This document shows, piece by piece, positions 37,323 to 45,135 of a stretch of DNA of 55,736 bases (position 1 is its first letter; each line of letters begins with the position of its first letter). Under the pieces are notes generated by a model. The model saw only the letters and a program-made list of their open reading frames with translations. It was not told the DNA's origin and searched no databases. Source of the DNA: a virus; the IMG/VR virus record IMGVR_UViG_3300027985_001320, positions 1 to 55,736 of that record; one strand, written 5' to 3'. A program made the translations under genes and the position numbers.

Positions 37323-37697
37323 CTAGTTTATTCGAATAACGGTTCCACTAAAAGGTAGGTGAATTAACAAGTCGCGGAAGAAGGGCACTACTTCGAGGGG
37401 AACATCCCAACCTTTCAGTTCCCAAGTAGTTGGGACAATGACGAACTCTCCCGTGTCGTCATAACCGCCTATGCTACATTCAAACTGCATCATAAGTACT
37501 GAAAAGCGCGATGATTCATCAAGAACCCGTAATGGTTTATCGGGGTTCTCACGTCGCCATTTAGCATTAGCCTCGATAGCGATGCGTGGATCAATTCGAT
37601 CTTCTTTTACGGGATCATCGTAAGAACCGAGTAACCAGTTACTTAAATCGATTGGAAATAAGAAGCCGGCGCGTGTACCGCGTTGTTGTGCTTTCAT
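37323..37697 (-). CDS. Small paralogous accessory protein A (124 residues)
   Basis: The open frame extends to 37856, but the ATG at 37697 with TAGGTG 5 nt upstream is the likely start and avoids a long overlap with the next gene. The C-terminal part DDTGEFVIVPTTWELKGWDV continues to PFFRDL and closely matches the 94-residue neighbour (DETGEHVIAPTTYRARGWDV, then PFFRKL), so the two arose by duplication. The shared unit has a Gly-Glu turn, Pro-Thr-Thr, Gly-Trp-Asp-Val-Pro and Pro-Phe-Phe-Arg. Function unknown; such drifting tandem copies are typical of phage accessory genes aimed at the host. Confidence 0.75.
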   Translation of the reverse strand: MKAQQRGTRAGFLFPIDLSNWLLGSYDDPVKEDRIDPRIAIEANAKWRRENPDKPLRVLDESSRFSVLMMQFECSIGGYDDTGEFVIVPTTWELKGWDVPLEVVPFFRDLLIHLPFSGTVIRIN

Positions 37698-37731
37698 ATT
37701 GACACCTATTAAAGGATGGATTACGATACAA

Positions 37732-38016
37732 CTAGACTCGTGGAATAAGACGAAGCTTGCGGAAGAAAGGGATAGCCTCATTAGGGACATCCCATCCGCG
37801 TGCTCTATAGGTGGTGGGAGCGATGACATGTTCCCCGGTCTCATCGATACCTTCAACCCAGGCCGTAAAACAACTATCGAAATCGACTTCTTCTACCCGA
37901 CCGAGCACCTGTTCTTTGGGTACACCCAAAAGGCGAGTAACGGCTTCATTAACCGCCCGTTCCCTGAGAAACCGATTACCGTAGTCGGCATCGAAATCAA
38001 AGAAATCGTTAATCAT
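37732..38016 (-). CDS. Small paralogous accessory protein B (94 residues)
   Basis: Start codon overlaps the stop of the 175-residue gene (ATGA), with AGGA upstream. The N-terminal 40 residues are acidic and differ from paralogue A, whereas the last 40 residues are clearly alike. The product ends soon after the PFFRKL motif. Function unknown. It is translationally coupled to the gene before it. Confidence 0.75.
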   Translation of the reverse strand: MINDFFDFDADYGNRFLRERAVNEAVTRLLGVPKEQVLGRVEEVDFDSCFTAWVEGIDETGEHVIAPTTYRARGWDVPNEAIPFFRKLRLIPRV

Positions 38017-38540
38017 TGGTCATTCCTTTTTTTAGCTCTTGAAGCAGTGCGGGCCGCGAGTGCTTTCTCGAATAGTGCTTTGGCTTGCTGAAAACCGCCA
38101 TTCTGTTCCATGTCCTCGCGCGTTGTTATACCTGTCACTAGAACAGCGTTATAGGTCGCGCCAAGCAATTCGTCCGATGAGCAGGTGATGGCATGGTCCT
38201 GACTCTCCGCCGTATAGATCGCCGACATGGCATAAGCTACCAGATAACTGACACCCAAATGGCGTGTGCCGGTGGTGACGCCTTCAGCCAATTCCAAATA
38301 GTAACGCACGACCAGATAAAGTGCTTTGGCTCGTTCTCGAAGATACTCGACGACACCTGCTTTAGACAGTTCATCCATATAGCGAACCATCTTGTTTGGC
38401 GTCGGCACATCATCGGTAATATTCACGGTAACGCCCATGCGTTCAGCCCATACCCGGGTATTGTGTCCGAGGTTATAGAGGTTACAGCTGAATTTACAAC
38501 CATATTCCTCATAACGCTTTATTGCGGTTTCAAAGTCCAT
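38013..38540 (-). CDS. Unknown 175-residue protein
   Basis: Mostly helical, with four Cys residues and a basic, Ala-rich C-terminus (AARTASRAKKRNDQ). GGAG lies 7 nt before the ATG. The start overlaps the preceding gene by 11 nt and its stop overlaps the next start, so it is embedded in a tightly coupled small-gene run. No family recognised. Confidence 0.72.
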   Translation of the reverse strand: MDFETAIKRYEEYGCKFSCNLYNLGHNTRVWAERMGVTVNITDDVPTPNKMVRYMDELSKAGVVEYLRERAKALYLVVRYYLELAEGVTTGTRHLGVSYLVAYAMSAIYTAESQDHAITCSSDELLGATYNAVLVTGITTREDMEQNGGFQQAKALFEKALAARTASRAKKRNDQ

Positions 38541-38877
38541 TGGCTGTCTCCTTCACCTGTTCAACATTAAGTGTTATCCGGACAGTTCGAGGGAAACTCA
38601 CCACGCTACTGGGTATCTCACTTCCCAATGTAGAGTACAGAGATTTTACGGTAACCTGCTCACCAGCTGAATTCAGTCCAGTTATCTCTACCGTAAGTTG
38701 TTTATCAATTTCGAGCGGATGGCCAACGATACGTTTGGTGCCGATAGTGACCACGGTTTTATCGACATATCGTCTTGGTGACAATTGACGATGGAGTACA
38801 AACGAAAGTGTATCCGTTCTCTTTTCTTCCGAATTGGAATGATGTATATCCATGTTGCCGTCATTTGACAATGTCAT
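38530..38877 (-). CDS. Small accessory protein C (115 residues), likely distant paralogue
   Basis: The frame is open to 38958, but that would run through a terminator hairpin (38912-38944). The ATG at 38877 with AGGGGAA upstream is the real start. Its C-terminal part (GLNSAGEQVTVKSLYSTLGS, then PSSVVSFPRTVRI) follows the same pattern as proteins A and B: a Gly-Glu turn, strands, Gly, Pro and a final Phe-x-Arg. It is therefore probably a third, older copy. Function unknown. Confidence 0.7.
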   Translation of the reverse strand: MTLSNDGNMDIHHSNSEEKRTDTLSFVLHRQLSPRRYVDKTVVTIGTKRIVGHPLEIDKQLTVEITGLNSAGEQVTVKSLYSTLGSEIPSSVVSFPRTVRITLNVEQVKETANGL

Positions 38878-38911
38878 GATATTTCCCCTAGTAGATTCAG
38901 TAAAAATATGA

Positions 38912-38944
38912 AAAGAAGAGAAGGGTCGGTCCCTTCTCTTCTTT
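38912..38944 (-). terminator. Hairpin inside the small-gene block
   Basis: Perfect 14-bp stem AAAGAAGAGAAGGG with its complement (loop TCGGT). On the minus strand it lies between the stop at 38969 and the start at 38877, followed by CATATTTTTACTG. It may end the 39547-40060 transcript or serve as a processing site; a new promoter could lie between it and 38877. Confidence 0.75.
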
Positions 38945-38968
38945 AGGGTTAAAAACAAACGTTTGGTC

Positions 38969-39547
38969 TTAAAACTTATCAGTTGAGGTTATCTGGAAGT
39001 CAGATGGGATGATCATGCCCAATTCCGGATTCACCTCGTAGGTCATGCCATCGATGATGATGTGACCTATACCACTATTGTTTAACTTGACGACCGGCAC
39101 GCCGTCGGTCCCACCGGGTTCTGATTCGGCGACTTCAGTCAGTCCCTCTATATCGACCTCAAAAGGAAGGGTAGCTAATCCTTCTTTATTCTTTCGATCG
39201 TAGATGACTTTTGAGTGCACCGTCGTGCCATGCTCCCATTCGTTGAGGATGATGAGTTTAGACCGTAGCGGGTTGACGAAATGGATAGCCATTAGAAAGC
39301 CACCCCATGTCATACGGTTACTGGTGAGTTGCTTAACGATGTTGCCCCGATCACGTCGTCTGGATTTACCTTGCGCCGACAAACGGCTGGCAGGGTCATT
39401 CAGAAACTGGTTCATCTTGGTTTGCCACATGGCCATGTTCATTCCAAGATCCCCTATGATCGTACGCCATAGCCGAGTGAATACATCACAGGCTTCATTG
39501 ACGCGCTTATCGGGGTCATCGAGGAGCGCTTTCACGATCCTTGACAT
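38969..39547 (-). CDS. Unknown 192-residue protein
   Basis: Basic N-terminal half (residues 40-75, KMNQFLNDP then KSRRRDRGNIVKQL) and an acidic beta-rich C-terminal half (FEVDIEGLTEVAESEPGG, then IIIDGMTYEVNP). GGA precedes the ATG. It lies 12 nt after the previous gene. No family recognised; the basic part could bind nucleic acid, but this is only a reading of composition. Confidence 0.72.
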   Translation of the reverse strand: MSRIVKALLDDPDKRVNEACDVFTRLWRTIIGDLGMNMAMWQTKMNQFLNDPASRLSAQGKSRRRDRGNIVKQLTSNRMTWGGFLMAIHFVNPLRSKLIILNEWEHGTTVHSKVIYDRKNKEGLATLPFEVDIEGLTEVAESEPGGTDGVPVVKLNNSGIGHIIIDGMTYEVNPELGMIIPSDFQITSTDKF

Positions 39548-39559
39548 AACGAGTCCTGT

Positions 39560-40060
39560 TTAGTTGAGTAACTGCAACAGTGCATGCGTCGCACACAGTG
39601 CAGTGCTCACAGTAGTAAAACCCATCCGTGCGATAACGATGTTATCGAGGTATGGGGCTAACGCTGACAAAGTTTTGATTAGGTCATGATAAACTCCTTC
39701 TGGGGGTAAGTTATGGTGGGCATCGTCTTGTAGAAAGTATTCCAAAGATACCGTGATCGCTTCACGTCGAGGAAACCGACGTGGTTTGGGTGGATAGTCA
39801 CCCCGGCTACACTGTTCGGTGAAATCAGTCAGGCTAGGCAGAAGCTCCGGCACGGTACGTGCCCGTGTCGAAAACTGGAGTTGTTCCGCTCGACGGGGCG
39901 AGTAGCGGTCAAAGTGTATCCCCGACAATTGTGCGTGTAGCTGCAATAACGCCTGTACGTATCCGGAAAGCTCTTCCGGTGTCCGTGGCAGTGGTCGAGC
40001 AAGAAATTTACGACATAGATGCCGATGGCGACGTCGACGACGCCAGTCTGTAAACCACAC
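39560..40060 (-). CDS. Unknown 166-residue Arg-rich protein
   Basis: Starts with GTG at 40060, fixed by AAGGAG 6 nt upstream. The N-terminus is strikingly basic (WRRRRRHRHLCRKFLARPLP), and the C-terminus is hydrophobic (about residues 140-165) and might be a membrane or protein contact. It leads the minus-strand block of small genes. Base use is more skewed to Arg than in neighbours. No family recognised. Confidence 0.7.
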   Translation of the reverse strand: MWFTDWRRRRRHRHLCRKFLARPLPRTPEELSGYVQALLQLHAQLSGIHFDRYSPRRAEQLQFSTRARTVPELLPSLTDFTEQCSRGDYPPKPRRFPRREAITVSLEYFLQDDAHHNLPPEGVYHDLIKTLSALAPYLDNIVIARMGFTTVSTALCATHALLQLLN

Positions 40061-40145
40061 AGTTAACTCCTTACACCTAGCATCTCACAATGATAGTATA
40101 GGACTGAAAAACTATTTATTGGACGTACGTTCATGGAGGTATATG
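40061..40145. promoter_or_regulatory. Divergent promoter region
   Basis: Holds ribosome binding sites for both flanking genes, a TATACT-like box near 40095 on the minus strand, and GGACTGAAAAACTAT at 40101-40115, an element resembling those in other divergent gaps. Confidence 0.4.
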
Positions 40146-40679
40146 ATGTCAGATATGAATACAGAATTACAGACATCGGCGGCGGCTGAAGATCAGGTCC
40201 AGGTTGCCAATGAGTATCTGGCTGAAGTGTTTAAACACTTTGCCGACCAGAACCCGGCTAAGGAGATCGCTAAAGACCCCGATGCCTTAAAGTTGATGCT
40301 TCAGCTCAACGGTGCCATCAATACCAACTTCGTCCAGATGAAACGGTTGGGCATCGAAGAGAAAGGTAAGATTACCGATCGGATGGTTCAGGAAATGGCC
40401 CGTCAGGTATTGGAGAAAATGCGGGAGAATATGTCCCCTAGCGGCCGGGTGATTGACGCGACTGCCGAGGTGATCGTCCCCGAACTGGACCTTCCGGATA
40501 TTACCGATGCCAATCCCGACCGCCTCCATATGGGGCGGGACTTTCGCGGTAGTTTTGACGACATGGTTGAGGACTACCGTGAACACGGGGCGGTTACCTT
40601 ACCGACAAAACCCGACGAGTCCAGCGAACGCCTTATCCGCTCCGATCCCGCGGCAATCATTCCGCCGGATCTTGCGTAA
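40146..40679 (+). CDS. Unknown 177-residue acidic protein
   Basis: A TTG start at 40119 and an ATG at 40143 are possible, but GGAGGT at 40135-40140 sits best for ATG 40146. The protein is acidic; residues 10-110 are helical, and the C-terminal part is Pro/Asp-rich and probably flexible. It is a single-gene unit with its own promoter and TATGCCG hairpin, which suggests strong, separate control. Unrecognised; a small virion or scaffold-like role is only a guess. Confidence 0.75.
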   Translation: MSDMNTELQTSAAAEDQVQVANEYLAEVFKHFADQNPAKEIAKDPDALKLMLQLNGAINTNFVQMKRLGIEEKGKITDRMVQEMARQVLEKMRENMSPSGRVIDATAEVIVPELDLPDITDANPDRLHMGRDFRGSFDDMVEDYREHGAVTLPTKPDESSERLIRSDPAAIIPPDLA

Positions 40680-40683
40680 TAGA

Positions 40684-40725
40684 CGCAGGAAGGATTATCC
40701 TTCCTGCGGTTTATGTTTTATGCCG
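40684..40725 (+). terminator. Hairpin terminator with TATGCCG, overlapping a stop codon
   Basis: Perfect 11-bp stem CGCAGGAAGGA/TCCTTCCTGCG with loop TTA (40684-40708); the loop is the stop codon of the converging gene. TATGCCG occurs at 40719-40725, 10 nt after the stem, inside the last codons of that gene. Confidence 0.85.
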
Positions 40726-41453
40726 GATAAATCGATCAAACTGAATTCCGCCACCGGATGAATCGCCAGGGCGATAAACTCCGCCATAAACAACTCCAGC
40801 GCCGCAAACGGATTAGATTGCACGGGCGTGTCAACCCCATAGAAGACCTGCGGTTTCGTAGCGAGGGTCGCATCCAGAGCAGGTGCTACCATATAAGTGG
40901 CTGGTGTCGGTTGTTTGGCTAATGCCTCGATGTGTAAACCAAGCCATTGGTTAAAATCATACACCACGACCAAACTGTATTCATCGCGCAACCGTTTGGG
41001 GGTCAGCGCTTCGGGTGGAATACTGACCATTTCGATCGTGGTGTACGGTGCACTATAATGCGATGACATCACTTCCGCAATAAAGTGCTGCTCCCGTGCG
41101 GATAAGACGTAGGGGTAATAGTTGATTTGTAAGGTAAGGTCTTGGGTTACGGGTTCGTTAAACCCGTTTTGTTCAAGTTTACGTAGCATCGGTTGAAGGT
41201 GGGCGATCAGGTCCGTGGGCCGTGAGGCTTCGAGGACAGCATGGTCCCGTGCCCGGTACCGTTCGGCGAATGCTTCGTTACTCACCTTCCCATGGGTGAG
41301 AAAGGACCAGTTGTCTGAAGCCCGGGTAGTATACCGTGGACCCAACAGCCCCGCCGCCGCCTCTTCATCCAGCAGCGCCAGAGTGCCTAGCCGGGTATCT
41401 AGCAAACAATCGAGTTCGATCAACAGATGGGAGTCTTCGCCAATAAGATTCAT
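40695..41453 (-). CDS. Unknown 252-residue protein
   Basis: A GTG at 41459 is possible, but the ATG at 41453 is favoured by AGGAG upstream. Mixed helix and strand with many Leu, Tyr and Pro; no catalytic motif or membrane span. It is the last gene of the minus-strand RecA-like block and starts 12 nt after the previous gene's stop. Function unknown. Confidence 0.75.
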   Translation of the reverse strand: MNLIGEDSHLLIELDCLLDTRLGTLALLDEEAAAGLLGPRYTTRASDNWSFLTHGKVSNEAFAERYRARDHAVLEASRPTDLIAHLQPMLRKLEQNGFNEPVTQDLTLQINYYPYVLSAREQHFIAEVMSSHYSAPYTTIEMVSIPPEALTPKRLRDEYSLVVVYDFNQWLGLHIEALAKQPTPATYMVAPALDATLATKPQVFYGVDTPVQSNPFAALELFMAEFIALAIHPVAEFSLIDLSGIKHKPQEG

Positions 41454-41465
41454 CTTCACCTGCTC

Positions 41466-42047
41466 CTACTGTGCTTGGTGTGTCTGATGTTCCAGCACGT
41501 GTGCCAACTCAATCAACATCTGCTGCAGTAGTGGGTAAATCATCAGATGTACCACCATCCACGGATGTAAGGCGATAACCGTCGAGAGTTCTTCCGAAGA
41601 GGCCAGACGACCATAAAACTGATCACGCTCTTCGCCCGCCGCGATGCGCACATTACGGCTATAGCCGAGAATCATTTGTGATTTAAAATCACGATAATTC
41701 AGATCCGTCCGCATCACCGTAAAGGGAATATAGGTGATGGTGGGGATTGCCGTCACGACTTCAGCATAACCGGACACTTCCTCCCAACAGGCACTCGCGA
41801 CCTCTTTGGTTAAAAAGGCCGGCGGGTACCGGCGCATGATGGTCAGCCAGCGCGTGATCGGCATCAGGCTCCCGTGTTCCTGCAGCAATTTTTCGATGGA
41901 AATACCCGCTGCACGATTAGTCGGCTGTTGTTTATAAACCTTAGCCGTTAAGGTTAATTCCAACTTGGCCTCTCCCATCAAGAAGGCGCGGGTTTCTTTT
42001 AACGCTGTGGTGAGTAGTGTCGAATCCAATTCCATGCTAGCTAGCAT
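41466..42047 (-). CDS. Unknown 193-residue protein
   Basis: Helical protein. Two starts are possible (42047 and 42035); neither has an ideal ribosome binding site, although AGG directly precedes the first. The C-terminal helix is His/Gln-rich (HVLEHQTHQAQ). It sits 5 nt after the upstream gene and so is probably coupled to it. It shares a style with the 252-residue protein (both have a helical ALxxHPxxx segment near the C-terminus), but no clear homology is visible. Confidence 0.72.
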   Translation of the reverse strand: MLASMELDSTLLTTALKETRAFLMGEAKLELTLTAKVYKQQPTNRAAGISIEKLLQEHGSLMPITRWLTIMRRYPPAFLTKEVASACWEEVSGYAEVVTAIPTITYIPFTVMRTDLNYRDFKSQMILGYSRNVRIAAGEERDQFYGRLASSEELSTVIALHPWMVVHLMIYPLLQQMLIELAHVLEHQTHQAQ

Positions 42048-42052
42048 CCTGA

Positions 42053-42724
42053 CTAAAAGTTATTGTTAAGGTGCATTCCGAACATCAACGTCGAAGCGGT
42101 TTCGACGGACTTCGGCCGGCTCCGATCCATGGGATAAAACGATTGACGGAAGTTACCCGTTTCAGCGATCATCTTATTCATGGCCCGCATCGCGTCTAAG
42201 TCACCCCCACGGAACTTTAACATCTCGATAATGGTTTTATCCATCTTCTGGGCAAAGACCATTTGCAGTTCAGGGTTGGACAACTTAGAGGCTTTCGATT
42301 TACCGGTCACCTGGGCACTTAGGTCATCTATGTGTTTGTTATCTTTCGGGATGTTTTTCTTCTTATCCAGGATCTGTTCCTGGGCGCGCAAAGGCAAGAG
42401 CAGAACAGGATAAGGCTTCGGGGTCTCATAGATCATACCGGTCGCATTATCGGACAGATGGAGTTTCTGCCAGATGGGTCGCCCTAACGCCACTGATGCG
42501 GTCCGCATTAAGTCTTTATCGATGGACATCCCTTTGAAGTTAGGGAGCGTTACCCGCAGCGTTTCGGTACGCGCTTCTAACCGGGCCATGTAGTCGTCAA
42601 ACTGACGGTCGGTCATCCGGTTGAACTGGGCGGCCATGCGTGCTTGGTTACCCGTGCCGGGAAAGAGCTTCTCAATCCACTCCAGGAGGTAGTTCTGCGT
42701 TTTCTGACGATTGACAAGTGCCAT
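42053..42724 (-). CDS. Unknown 223-residue basic protein
   Basis: The ATG at 42724 with GGAG 8 nt upstream is preferred over GTG 42733. The protein is basic, with VTGKSKASKLSNPELQMVFA near residue 140 and a C-terminal MDRSRPKSVETASTLMFGMH. The lysine-rich, short-loop style would suit a nucleic-acid-binding or virion protein. Its start lies 53 nt inside the preceding SLOG gene, an unusually long same-strand overlap. I do not recognise a family. Confidence 0.75.
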   Translation of the reverse strand: MALVNRQKTQNYLLEWIEKLFPGTGNQARMAAQFNRMTDRQFDDYMARLEARTETLRVTLPNFKGMSIDKDLMRTASVALGRPIWQKLHLSDNATGMIYETPKPYPVLLLPLRAQEQILDKKKNIPKDNKHIDDLSAQVTGKSKASKLSNPELQMVFAQKMDKTIIEMLKFRGGDLDAMRAMNKMIAETGNFRQSFYPMDRSRPKSVETASTLMFGMHLNNNF

Positions 42725-43265
42725 GGTATTCACTCCACGTGATGGGCATACGGACTATAAAATAGACGACGCCCCGCGCCTCCTCATGATGGGCGGCGAG
42801 CTTCATCATGTGTCCGCTGCCGCGAGAAAAACCGTCCCAGAAAATACCGATATGGGTGGCGATGTCCGCCATCTTGACATTACGGATCATCCCCGCTTTA
42901 ACCCCCAACCCGTTCCAATCGGCCCGCTCCACCCAATAAGACCAGCCGTGGGTGCGACAATACTCCTCTATAATTGCATCGACCCCCGATGCGCCCCCAA
43001 TCACGATGAGGGTGTCCTCTCGATCAAACTCACGCAACCCGGCATCCAAAATCCCATAGATCGTATTCAGGCACCAAATATCACGACTTCCCGAAAACAC
43101 CAGCCGGTTAGCATAGGCGTCAGCAGCTTCTTCCAAAGTGTTGTGTTTAACCGGCGGTTGGTAGATCCGCTTTTGCGGCAGTTCGATATGGTGACCCCAA
43201 ATCTCACTCTCTAAGTAGCTATCGTCCTCACAGACCCAAAGATCATCACAAGGATTCATTGACAT
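42672..43265 (-). CDS. SLOG-fold protein, YspA/DUF2493-like
   Basis: A 197-residue protein with the hallmark motifs of the YspA-type (cpYpsA-related) SLOG family: VFSGSRD (residues 56-62), VIGGASGVDAI (88-98), ADWNGLGVKAGMIRN (115-129) and GIFWDGFSRGSG (140-151). The SLOG fold is Rossmann-like and binds nucleotides or nucleotide-derived ligands; members are linked to nucleotide and ADP-ribose metabolism and to anti-phage signalling. About 50 extra residues precede the domain. It overlaps the genes on both sides (20 and 53 nt), so it is locked into the RecA-like block. The ligand and role cannot be read from the sequence. Confidence 0.85.
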   Translation of the reverse strand: MSMNPCDDLWVCEDDSYLESEIWGHHIELPQKRIYQPPVKHNTLEEAADAYANRLVFSGSRDIWCLNTIYGILDAGLREFDREDTLIVIGGASGVDAIIEEYCRTHGWSYWVERADWNGLGVKAGMIRNVKMADIATHIGIFWDGFSRGSGHMMKLAAHHEEARGVVYFIVRMPITWSEYHGTCQSSENAELPPGVD

Positions 43266-43557
43266 ACAACTCCACGATCACAGGAAGAACAAACCGACTG
43301 ACTTCAATCATCCACAAGTGGGGATCAACCAGCCGGTCATCTAACGCTTCACGCGCATCAACCCCCCGAGGACCCTTATCTTTCAGGAGCCGTCTCAGTG
43401 AATAGTTGAGCACCGGTATCTGCTCCTCGTACGGACGATCGTTGAACTCATCGATATCCCGCCCTTGGGCCTTAATGCGTTCATTTAGCAGAGTAGCGGC
43501 GCCTACGCACCGCTGCTCCAAACGATACAGCATTAAGGCTAGTAAGTTACTAGCCAT
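43246..43557 (-). CDS. Unknown 103-residue protein
   Basis: Helical, charged protein (NERIKAQGRDIDEFNDRPYE) located between the RecA-like gene (3 nt gap) and the SLOG gene (20-nt overlap). No motif recognised. The close packing suggests that it acts with its neighbours. Confidence 0.72.
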   Translation of the reverse strand: MASNLLALMLYRLEQRCVGAATLLNERIKAQGRDIDEFNDRPYEEQIPVLNYSLRRLLKDKGPRGVDAREALDDRLVDPHLWMIEVSRFVLPVIVELYVNESL

Positions 43558-43560
43558 CGG

Positions 43561-45045
43561 TTAGTCATCCTCTTTAGTGGCCGGCAGCTGATCCAACGGC
43601 GTGCGCGCATGTTTGGGTACGGCCGCGGCGTCCATCCAATAAGGGACGTATGTCCCTTTACACATTTTCAACAGGTCTTCCGTCGAGAGCTCTTTACGGG
43701 GGTTGGCAGCCTCATCCTCTAAATGGACCCAGTAGAAACGACATTCCAGCAACACATCCCAGTCATACCCTCGGCGGGTTAAGATATCACGCATCGCTTT
43801 CGGCGTCACCAGGAGTTCACGCGAGTACGCGAGTTTTTCATGGGTTAACTGACACAGTTGGGCGGTGATGTGAATCGCACTTTGCAGTTTATAGTCATTA
43901 TCCAATTCCGTACGGATCGTCGTCCGTTGATATTTCTTACCAGGGTACAGATCGACTTCCATAAACTGCTGTGACCCCCCTAAGCCCCAGTAGTTGTAGT
44001 TTTTACGCAGATAGTGGAAACTGGTCAAGTCGATCCGAATCCCTTCCTCCTGTGATAACACAAGATCGACATTGATGCCGGAGGAGCCCCCTTTCCCGCG
44101 TAGCTGACGGTAGGTGATCAACTGTAAGTCGGTGGCACCCGCCATTTTGTTTTCGATCTCATTGCGCGGGTACTCCGGGGCCTTGGTGGACTTGTTATTC
44201 AGCATCTCCATGTGCACCCCTAACCAGAAGTTAGCGGTCATGAAGGTAAACCGTTCCGGGCAATACTTCAGCGATAAGTTACCCATGAAACTGAGTTTCT
44301 TCTTATTGGTCGGAAAGAGTTCCAGTTCAACACGGTCACCCACATGTGCCGTCATCAAGGCATACATCTGCCCAATCGCTAATACCGACGGGAGCTGATT
44401 CAGCATCTGTGTTTTCGCCGCCCCCAGCCGTGCGGCCTCCATGTTCATGCCGCTTTCACCGACCTTGTTGTCGGTATGCATCTTCTCTAATGAGCTGAAC
44501 ATCATCATGGAGATAGAATCCAGCAAAATGATCGCCGGTGTAAATTGGGTGATCGGTACCAACTTACCGTCAGTGTCTTCGTTGCCAAAGGGCGCCGTCC
44601 GGGTGATCTTTTTAGCATCCGCTACCCGTCCATCCCGCCAGAGCTTCATCTGGTGGAAAATACCATCACCGGTATACTTGGTCATGTCGGTGTAGATATA
44701 CGCATTCGTTTGAAACTTCAGCTCGTACTCTTCATCCCCCGTATGGTGATAATAGAGTTCTTTTTTACGATTGATCGCCCCTGAATCTTCATCATCGTAA
44801 CACAACAACTGACTGCCATTATAGCGATGCAACGCCCGCCCACCTAAAAACTCGATGAGCGTCGTTTTACCCATGTTACCACGTGCGGCGACCCCCGTGG
44901 TGCGTGAAATGCCGCCATTAACAATCGAGTTACCATGAACGCCCGGTAAATAGTCACCGGTGATAAGATCAAAAAGGCCACCGACATTAAGGCTAGGACG
45001 TACATCGTCCGCCGGGGTAATTACAGATGCAAGATCAGATGACAT
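43561..45045 (-). CDS. RecA/UvsX-like recombinase ATPase
   Basis: A 494-residue P-loop ATPase. Walker A is ARGNMGKT (residues 54-61, of the A-x4-GKT form), and Walker B lies in TPAIILLDSISMM with D176. The order of nucleotide loop, acidic strand and a later Gly-rich loop (RGKGGSSG, near 320) fits the RecA/RadA/UvsX core; phiKZ encodes a UvsX-like protein of similar size. The N-terminal 50 residues form a short lead domain, and the C-terminal 130 residues are an extra helical domain. Expected work: strand exchange in phage replication and repair. It leads the minus-strand block, with GGAG 8 nt before the ATG. A DnaB-type helicase is a less likely alternative. Confidence 0.78.
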   Translation of the reverse strand: MSSDLASVITPADDVRPSLNVGGLFDLITGDYLPGVHGNSIVNGGISRTTGVAARGNMGKTTLIEFLGGRALHRYNGSQLLCYDDEDSGAINRKKELYYHHTGDEEYELKFQTNAYIYTDMTKYTGDGIFHQMKLWRDGRVADAKKITRTAPFGNEDTDGKLVPITQFTPAIILLDSISMMMFSSLEKMHTDNKVGESGMNMEAARLGAAKTQMLNQLPSVLAIGQMYALMTAHVGDRVELELFPTNKKKLSFMGNLSLKYCPERFTFMTANFWLGVHMEMLNNKSTKAPEYPRNEIENKMAGATDLQLITYRQLRGKGGSSGINVDLVLSQEEGIRIDLTSFHYLRKNYNYWGLGGSQQFMEVDLYPGKKYQRTTIRTELDNDYKLQSAIHITAQLCQLTHEKLAYSRELLVTPKAMRDILTRRGYDWDVLLECRFYWVHLEDEAANPRKELSTEDLLKMCKGTYVPYWMDAAAVPKHARTPLDQLPATKEDD

Positions 45046-45135
45046 TAGGTATACTCCATGTCGTTACTAAAAACACTGTGTGCTCTCCTAAATAATGTGT
45101 GCTGCTAGTTTAAATTAACGTGAGGATTTATATCC
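45046..45135. promoter_or_regulatory. Divergent promoter region
   Basis: Contains TTACTAAAAACACTG at 45064-45078, the element seen in other divergent gaps, and two copies of TGTGTGCT 26 bp apart (45078-45085 and 45104-45111) flanking a CTCCTAAATAAT stretch. The repeats might be a regulator site controlling the RecA-like block and the plus-strand gene. Confidence 0.4.

Noticed and set aside
38878-38958. Upstream extension of the small protein C gene to 38958
   Set aside because: It would translate through a 14-bp terminator-like hairpin and lacks a ribosome binding site; ATG 38877 has AGGGGAA.
42053-42724. The 223-residue basic protein as a fragment of an RNA polymerase subunit (SKASKLSNPELQ looked polymerase-like)
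   Set aside because: The resemblance is to a short Lys/Ser-rich stretch only and has no catalytic residue; not supported.
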